Below, piece after piece: positions 18,193 through 22,660 of a stretch of DNA of 22,660 nucleotides. The notes under the pieces were generated by a model. It was given only the letters and a program-made list of their open reading frames with translations. It had not been told where the DNA came from and ran no database searches. The stretch covers positions 1 to 22,660 of the IMG/VR virus record IMGVR_UViG_3300037485_000965. One strand, 5' to 3'. The number at the start of each line of letters is the position of its first letter. The first letter of the stretch is position 1. The position numbers and the translations under genes are program-made. This DNA comes from a virus.

Positions 18193-18753
18193 ATGATTTT
18201 CAGAAAGCGAAACAGAGCAGAACAAAACGAAAAGAACTATTCAAAGTGGCTTAGAACCTACATTCCCGAAACTACAAAGCAGCGTATTGAGTTAACAAGG
18301 GTATTTACAGACCGCGAAGGCAATAACTTCTATATTCTTAAAAACCCTGCGAATTTAACGCGTGAACGTGCGCAAAGAATTGAGGAAGCTATGACTGCTA
18401 TTGATTACGGGATTCATAAGAACGAAGTAGTTGAAAAGCTAAGTTCTATTTTAGAAACGGTGGAAGATATGCCATGGCAAAACATGACACGCGATAAGCT
18501 AAAGGAATTTCACACGAAGTCTAAGGACCAGTTAAACGATATTATTTATAGGCTTAAAAGCGTTAAGATTGATGACCTATTATTAGAAGCTGGTTTATAT
18601 TTTTTCTATATTGATAACGAAAACCCCTATATAATAAATTCAGAAACGCAGCAACGCAAAATGGATGCAATACGTAAAGATGATGAACTGCGTGCTTTTT
18701 TTTTGAACAGTATAGAGCAAATATTGAAAGGTTCGAGCGCTTCAAACGTTTAA
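18193..18753 (+). CDS. tail assembly chaperone, short form (186 aa)
   Basis: This gene occupies the place of the tail assembly chaperone (gpG-like), two frames before the tape measure gene. It begins MIFRKRNRAEQNEKNYSKWL and ends with a helical part (RAFFLNSIEQILKGSSASNV). There is no sequence family I can name; the identification rests on its position and on the slippery T run at 18696-18704 near its 3' end, which opens a 100-codon -1 frame. The short form results from normal reading through GCT TTT TTT TTG to the stop at 18751-18753. Chaperones of this kind coat the tape measure protein during tail assembly and are absent from the virion. Confidence 0.75.
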   Translation: MIFRKRNRAEQNEKNYSKWLRTYIPETTKQRIELTRVFTDREGNNFYILKNPANLTRERAQRIEEAMTAIDYGIHKNEVVEKLSSILETVEDMPWQNMTRDKLKEFHTKSKDQLNDIIYRLKSVKIDDLLLEAGLYFFYIDNENPYIINSETQQRKMDAIRKDDELRAFFLNSIEQILKGSSASNV

Positions 18754-19007
18754 ACTTTCCAAGGCTAAACAAGATAGACCCTAAAGCAAAACCTACTAAA
18801 CGACCGCAAACATATCAGCACGCACTACAAAAACTAAAAGAACAAAACCGCGAAAATGATTATATAATAACTAAGGGTGACCCAGTTCAAATGGCAAATG
18901 TTAGGTTTTGGGTTATACGTGATTATTACAGCGCATTAGAACAAATATTAAAAGATAATGATAGGGCTGAGCAGGCTCAAAAACAAATAAAAAATGGCAG
19001 AAATTAA
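18193..19007 (+). CDS. tail assembly chaperone, -1 frameshift long form (~271 aa)
   Basis: Nine T residues (18696-18704) follow GC in GCT TTT TTT TTG. A -1 slip on T TTT TTT moves reading to GAA CAG TAT from 18705, which stays open for 100 codons to TAA at 19005-19007. The -1 frame has a TGA at 18684 just upstream and no ATG until 18893, so it cannot be started alone in full. The extension begins EQYRANIERFERFKRLNFPR and includes MANVRFWVIRDYYSALEQIL. It ends 14 nt into the tape measure gene. Joined positions: 18193-18702 with 18702-19007. This is the GT arrangement of lambda-like tails. Confidence 0.82.
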
Positions 19008-21681
19008 AGACGTTTATAGTTTAGAATTTAACAGTTCACAGTTTCAAACTGAAATCAATTCAGCTATTGAAAGTATCGACCAACTAAACGCGGCGATGGA
19101 ACAAGGCGTGGATGTTGCCGATGAATTAGAATCAGCGCAGGCTAATTTGGTTAGCGTGTTAGGTACTGAGGCTAAAGGCGTGGAACAGTTAAATCAAAAA
19201 CGTAACGCCTTAGTCAATACGCAAAAGCAAGTTAATGCAGAATCTAAAACAGGTGTCGCAGTTGGTAAACAATTAGACACTACAAATAAACAGATAGCAG
19301 TTAGTACAGGGCAAGCGGCTACGCAGCAACGCGGCTTCACTGGTTCTATTATCCAAGGCGCACGCCAAATCGGTTCTATGCGCCGCGTTGTTAGCCAATT
19401 GGGTTTTGCGTTTAGGTTAATGGGTTCACTATTGCCGTTCGGTTTAATTATGTCATTTGCGGGTCCTGTACTTTCTTTTTTTGGTAGCTTGTTTAAGGCA
19501 ACAGATAATACAGCGGAAAATATGAATAGACTTAAAGATAGCACTATTACATATTCAGAAAAAATAAGTATTGTTGAAGAAGAACTTGCAAAATTGCAAA
19601 CCATAGAAGCTAAGAATGGTAAACTTACTGAAGAAGAAATGCAACGCCGCCAAGAATTGACAAATGTTTATAAACAAACATCTGATGAAATTGTAAAGAT
19701 TGAAGAGGATAGAGCAAAGCGTATGCAAGAACTTGAATTTTCAATACAAGAAACAAGAATTAAATTATTAGGTGATACAACAGCGGCTGTATTGGAAAAT
19801 GCTAAATTTGAAAAAAATAAAACATTATTAGAATCAAATTCAAGATTTGATGAAATCTATAAAATTGAACAAGATTTATTTAAACAATTAAAAGCTGAAC
19901 AAGATAGATATAATTTAACTAATGAAACAAGTGCATTTCAAGCAATGCAAAAAATTCAAGATATGTTAAATAAAAATGCTGAAGCTTATGCTTTAAATGT
20001 AGAAAATCAAAATCTAAAATTAGCTGCAATTGAACAAGAAAAAAACAAACGCCTTGCGGATTTACAAGAAAAAGCAAGACAAGACAGAATCAAAGAAATA
20101 CAAAACGAAATTAAAGAAATTGAAAAGCTAAATCAGTTTAGAATTGATAATACTGTTGAAGGTAGCAAAGAACGCTACCAAGCTGAATTAAATGCCATTA
20201 ACTTAGTACAGGATGCCTACGAAAAGTATGCAAAAGAATTAGGCATGACATTATTAGATTTAGAATTGATGTTTGCCGATAATGCAAAAAAACGTAATGA
20301 CTTAGATACTAAAAGAATTGAAAATATTGAAAAGGTTAAACAGGCTGAATTAGAATCTATCAGACAAATGCGTCAAGCGTATGAGGATGAACTTCAAAAT
20401 CAAAGAAAAATAATTGATGCTGGTACTGAATACAGGGTTAATAATGCCGAGGCTGATTTAGCATTGCAACTATTAGAACTTGAAGCGGAACGAAATCAAA
20501 AATTAGATGCTGCATTTTTAAATGTCGATATGCAGGAAAAGATAGATGAAGAATACAACCGCAAAAGACAGATTTTAGAAATGAATACTAATCAGAAAAT
20601 TATTAAGATTCGTATTGAAGCGCTTAAAAAATTGCGTGATGCTTCGGGCGCTGAACCTGCAGAACTTGCAGCATTAAACAAACAGATAAACGAACTTGAA
20701 CTTAAATATGAGGAACTAAACAAAGTTACTATTGATGTAAATAAAGGAATATTAAAAAGTGCTATTGAAACAAATGAAAAAGCTACTGCACAAACTAAAG
20801 AAACAACTAAAAAATTAACCGATGAACAAAAAGAATTATTAGATAATACAACGCAGCTAATCCAAGGCGTATCCGATAATGTTTTCAATGTTCTAAACGC
20901 ACAAGTGCAAGCCTATATAGAAGGGCTTGACAAGGCAATAGATAAAAGCAAATCGGCATTGGATGAAATACGCGCGAATAGTGAAAACTACAACGCAAGG
21001 CAATTAGAAATTGAAAAGGAACGTTTAGAAAAATTGGAAGCTGAACGGGCGCGGGCGGTTGAACGTGAAAAAACATTAGGTCAAGTTCAGATAGCAATTA
21101 ACGCGGCTATTGCTATTTCTAAGGCGGCGGCTGAAGGTGGTGGCATTGCATCGGCTGTTACTATTGCACTAACTTTAGCTTCATTAGTTGCAGGCTTTGC
21201 ACAAGCGCGTGCCGCTTCATCAAACGCGTTCTTTCATGGTGTTGAATATTTAGAACGTGGCAAAAATAAAGCGGGTCGAGATACAATCCCCGCAATGCTT
21301 AACGAGGGTGAACGCGTAATTACAACCGATACAAATAATAAGTATTGGGATGTTCTTAGCGCTGTACACAATAACAGAATCCCTGCCGATGTACTTAATA
21401 CATTTTCTAAAGCATATCAGCAAGGCGGCATTAAAAACGCTTTAGGCGCATTTGGAGATAACGTTTCACTTAGTAGTGAACTTGGGCAAAAATCTATATT
21501 TGTAAACGTGGCGCAAACATACGGCGGTTTAGAAAACAGATTAGAACGTATCGAAAATGTTTTAACTGAATTGCCAAAGTACATGCCGAAAACAACAGTT
21601 AGCGCAAATGCAAACGGTATATTTAGAATTGTAGAACAAAGACAGGCGCGTAAAAACTTTTCACGTAATTGGTCAAAATAA
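18994..21681 (+). CDS. tape measure protein (895 aa)
   Basis: The long, helical tail-length ruler. Parts: an N-terminal helical start (MAEIKDVYSLEFNSSQFQTE); a hydrophobic stretch at about 136-165 (LGFAFRLMGSLLPFGLIMSF); long charged coiled coils at about 170-690; a second hydrophobic, Ala-rich region at about 698-738 (IAINAAIAISKAAAEGGG, SAVTIALTLASLVAGF); and a conserved C-terminal block with PAMLNEGERVITTDTNNKYW, typical of tape measure proteins in Bacteroidota phages. At 895 codons a siphovirus tail near 130 nm would follow from about 0.15 nm per residue. Codon use changes in 19730-20050 (see findings). Confidence 0.93.
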   Translation: MAEIKDVYSLEFNSSQFQTEINSAIESIDQLNAAMEQGVDVADELESAQANLVSVLGTEAKGVEQLNQKRNALVNTQKQVNAESKTGVAVGKQLDTTNKQIAVSTGQAATQQRGFTGSIIQGARQIGSMRRVVSQLGFAFRLMGSLLPFGLIMSFAGPVLSFFGSLFKATDNTAENMNRLKDSTITYSEKISIVEEELAKLQTIEAKNGKLTEEEMQRRQELTNVYKQTSDEIVKIEEDRAKRMQELEFSIQETRIKLLGDTTAAVLENAKFEKNKTLLESNSRFDEIYKIEQDLFKQLKAEQDRYNLTNETSAFQAMQKIQDMLNKNAEAYALNVENQNLKLAAIEQEKNKRLADLQEKARQDRIKEIQNEIKEIEKLNQFRIDNTVEGSKERYQAELNAINLVQDAYEKYAKELGMTLLDLELMFADNAKKRNDLDTKRIENIEKVKQAELESIRQMRQAYEDELQNQRKIIDAGTEYRVNNAEADLALQLLELEAERNQKLDAAFLNVDMQEKIDEEYNRKRQILEMNTNQKIIKIRIEALKKLRDASGAEPAELAALNKQINELELKYEELNKVTIDVNKGILKSAIETNEKATAQTKETTKKLTDEQKELLDNTTQLIQGVSDNVFNVLNAQVQAYIEGLDKAIDKSKSALDEIRANSENYNARQLEIEKERLEKLEAERARAVEREKTLGQVQIAINAAIAISKAAAEGGGIASAVTIALTLASLVAGFAQARAASSNAFFHGVEYLERGKNKAGRDTIPAMLNEGERVITTDTNNKYWDVLSAVHNNRIPADVLNTFSKAYQQGGIKNALGAFGDNVSLSSELGQKSIFVNVAQTYGGLENRLERIENVLTELPKYMPKTTVSANANGIFRIVEQRQARKNFSRNWSK

Positions 21682-21709
21682 TATCTAATTGTATAAATAT
21701 TTAAACACT

Positions 21710-21835
21710 ATGCCACTTATCAAATGCTTACCAGGCGATAACAAATGTATTTCTAAAAACATTAGAACACTTATAGCTGAAGGCAAACCGCAGGAACAAG
21801 CCGTTGCCATCGCTTTAAACTTAGTTAAAAAATGA
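21710..21835 (+). CDS. conserved small phage protein (41 aa)
   Basis: Read directly from the sequence: ATG at 21710, TGA at 21833-21835, which overlaps the next start by 4 nt. The product begins MPLIKCLPGDNKCISKNIRT and ends with GKPQEQAVAIALNLVKK. Short proteins with MPL(I/V)K, then N(I/V)(R/K)....(A/E)GKPQ.QAVAIAL are found throughout many phages and are usually called hypothetical. Normally there is a Gly/Lys-rich middle; here it has two Cys. Function unknown. Confidence 0.85.
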   Translation: MPLIKCLPGDNKCISKNIRTLIAEGKPQEQAVAIALNLVKK

Positions 21836-22161
21836 AATACCTTATAGCCATCGTAATAGTGCTAATATCTGTACTGCTATACATTACTATTGATAATAGC
21901 AATAAGCTACACAAACGGATACTAAAAACCGAACAGCAAACCCGTGACAGTTTGTCCCAAATATTGATTAAATTTGTGACAAAATCGGACAGCCTGCAAG
22001 CGCATATAGACACGATGCAGACTACATTAGACAAACAAATAAAACACTTTAGATATGATTTACACAGAATTAAGATTATTCAAATACCGAGTGTTAATTA
22101 TAGCGACGTTACTGACACTTTGCTCATTAGTCGCCTCTTGTCAAATTACAAAGGTCGATAA
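21832..22161 (+). CDS. N-terminal membrane anchor + coiled coil, i-spanin-like (109 aa)
   Basis: Residues 3-21 form a single membrane helix (YLIAIVIVLISVLLYITI), followed by a charged coiled coil (KLHKRILKTEQQTRDSLSQI, then SDSLQAHIDTMQTTLDKQIK). The end (NYSDVTDTLLISRLL) is polar. An N-terminal anchor with a periplasmic coiled coil is the plan of inner-membrane spanins (Rz). The next gene starts inside it and overlaps by 107 nt in another frame. It could equally be a tail-linked or unknown membrane protein, because lysis genes are otherwise on the opposite strand. Confidence 0.65.
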   Translation: MKYLIAIVIVLISVLLYITIDNSNKLHKRILKTEQQTRDSLSQILIKFVTKSDSLQAHIDTMQTTLDKQIKHFRYDLHRIKIIQIPSVNYSDVTDTLLISRLLSNYKGR

Positions 22162-22501
22162 CGGTTTTTTAATAACCCGTGACTATGCTGAATTTATCGC
22201 CGCGCGTTTTGATTCCTTAGAAACTTATAAAAAATACGCGGGCAAACTTGAAACATGCGATAGTATATTATATCAGGCAGAAACGGTCATATCGGCTATG
22301 AAAGTACAATATAATATACATAGCGACATGCTGAAATTGAAAGACCAAATGATTCAAAGTTACGAGCGCGGCAACGTAATATGCAATGACTATGCAAGGC
22401 AATTGAAAAAAGAAAAGCGTATGAAAAAAGTGTGGAAAATAACAACTTACGCGTTTATATCTGTATCTTTGGGATTGTTAACATATTCGATAGTTAAATG
22501 A
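22055..22501 (+). CDS. lipoprotein with C-terminal membrane helix, u-spanin candidate (148 aa)
   Basis: The N-terminus has a basic n-region and a hydrophobic core ending in LVASC, a good lipobox with Cys29. The middle (30-120) is a charged helical, coiled-coil-like region (FIAARFDSLETYKKYAGKLE, then DMLKLKDQMIQSYERG). The end (127-146) is a membrane helix, WKITTYAFISVSLGLLTYSI. Lipid anchor at one end and membrane helix at the other is the plan of single-protein spanins (T1 gp11 type), which link the outer and inner membrane. The overlapping partner upstream has an Rz-like layout. Function by layout only. Confidence 0.65.
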   Translation: MIYTELRLFKYRVLIIATLLTLCSLVASCQITKVDNGFLITRDYAEFIAARFDSLETYKKYAGKLETCDSILYQAETVISAMKVQYNIHSDMLKLKDQMIQSYERGNVICNDYARQLKKEKRMKKVWKITTYAFISVSLGLLTYSIVK

Positions 22502-22660
22502 ACGGCTTACTAATATTTTTTGATGGCATACCGCAAGACCTTGATAATTTCAATGGTACTGAATCAGCAAGTTTTGTTTTTCGCCGTAAAGATGAAGCGG
22601 GCGATTCTGCGTTTTCATTTGCCCCTGAGTTAACTGTAGTTGGCGATACTTATGAATATG
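22498..22660 (+). CDS. partial CDS, probable tail or baseplate protein
   Basis: The ATG at 22498 overlaps the stop before (ATGA, 22498-22501), and the frame is open to the window edge (54 codons). It begins MNGLLIFFDGIPQDLDNFNG and continues TESASFVFRRKDEAGDSAFS. The DG-IPQDL and beta-strand-like pattern (FVFRRK..., FSFAPELTVVGDTYEY) resembles proteins located after the tape measure gene in Bacteroidota siphoviruses. The exact family is not clear, and only the N-terminus is visible. Confidence 0.65.
   Translation, partial: MNGLLIFFDGIPQDLDNFNGTESASFVFRRKDEAGDSAFSFAPELTVVGDTYEY

Noticed and set aside
19194-19604. Minus-strand frame inside the tape measure gene
   Set aside because: Shadow of a well-supported long gene; no start context or motif.
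1-22660. Search for integrase, excisionase, reverse transcriptase (diversity-generating element), toxin-antitoxin or defence cassette
   Set aside because: No motif of these families was seen on either strand. A lysogenic life style cannot be judged from this window.

Overview
The window is about 22.7 kb of AT-rich DNA, best read as a segment of a tailed (siphovirus-like) phage or prophage of a Bacteroidota host. The host inference rests on three things. Genes start without clear Shine-Dalgarno sequences, usually after A-rich leaders. Several promoters fit the Bacteroidota primary-sigma pattern (TTTG or TTG, a 19-nt spacer, TAnnTTTG). The protein families also fit: SPOR-like protein, GH73 glucosaminidase, and small conserved phage proteins. 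Genes are packed with ATGA and TAATG overlaps. No integrase, portal, protease or major capsid gene was found here.

Layout. From 11.7 kb down to base 1 a long minus-strand block carries, in transcription order: an HTH regulator, an SF2 helicase, an HNH endonuclease, small conserved phage proteins, a lipoprotein transglycosylase, a VRR-NUC nuclease, a stand-alone DnaB N-terminal-domain protein, an SF3-like primase/helicase, small acidic proteins, a holin candidate, a GH73 glucosaminidase, SSB, a terminator, a protein with a C-terminal HTH-like segment, a tRNA-like gene with an abnormal anticodon arm, an amidase endolysin and several unknown small genes. A divergent promoter region near 11.73 kb starts the rightward block: a RecE-like exonuclease and a Rad52-like annealing protein. 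A 476-bp non-coding region follows, then terminase small and large subunits and a metallophosphoesterase. Leftward again at 16.4-18.05 kb lie a small HTH protein, a secreted SPOR-like protein, a phage sigma factor and an unknown protein. Rightward from 18.19 kb are a tail assembly chaperone with a -1 frameshift extension, the tape measure protein, a 41-aa conserved protein, two overlapping membrane/lipoprotein genes resembling spanins, and the start of a probable tail protein.

Most notable signals. (1) The non-coding region at 13.09-13.56 kb holds a promoter followed about 50 nt later by a terminator, then an imperfect inverted repeat with two 75-nt arms (13181-13255 and 13333-13407) full of GTTAC/GTAAC words, then an (AAT)n-rich tract. 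It looks like a replication origin or packaging site next to terS. (2) A nine-T slippery run at 18696-18704 opens a 100-codon -1 frame with no start codon of its own, ending inside the tape measure start; this is the gpG/gpGT pattern. (3) A 98-nt tRNA-like element has near-perfect tRNA-Leu signatures but no normal 7-nt anticodon loop. (4) A DnaB N-terminal domain is encoded separately from an SF3-type helicase. (5) A phage sigma factor is co-transcribed with a SPOR-like secreted protein. (6) A lipoprotein with a C-terminal membrane segment could be a single-protein spanin.

Seven small genes or gene ends (1-56, 1005-1181, 3839-4000, 4568-4702, 9849-10025, 21710-21835, 22498-22660) were read directly from the sequence. 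Functions are inferred from motifs by eye; no database search was possible.
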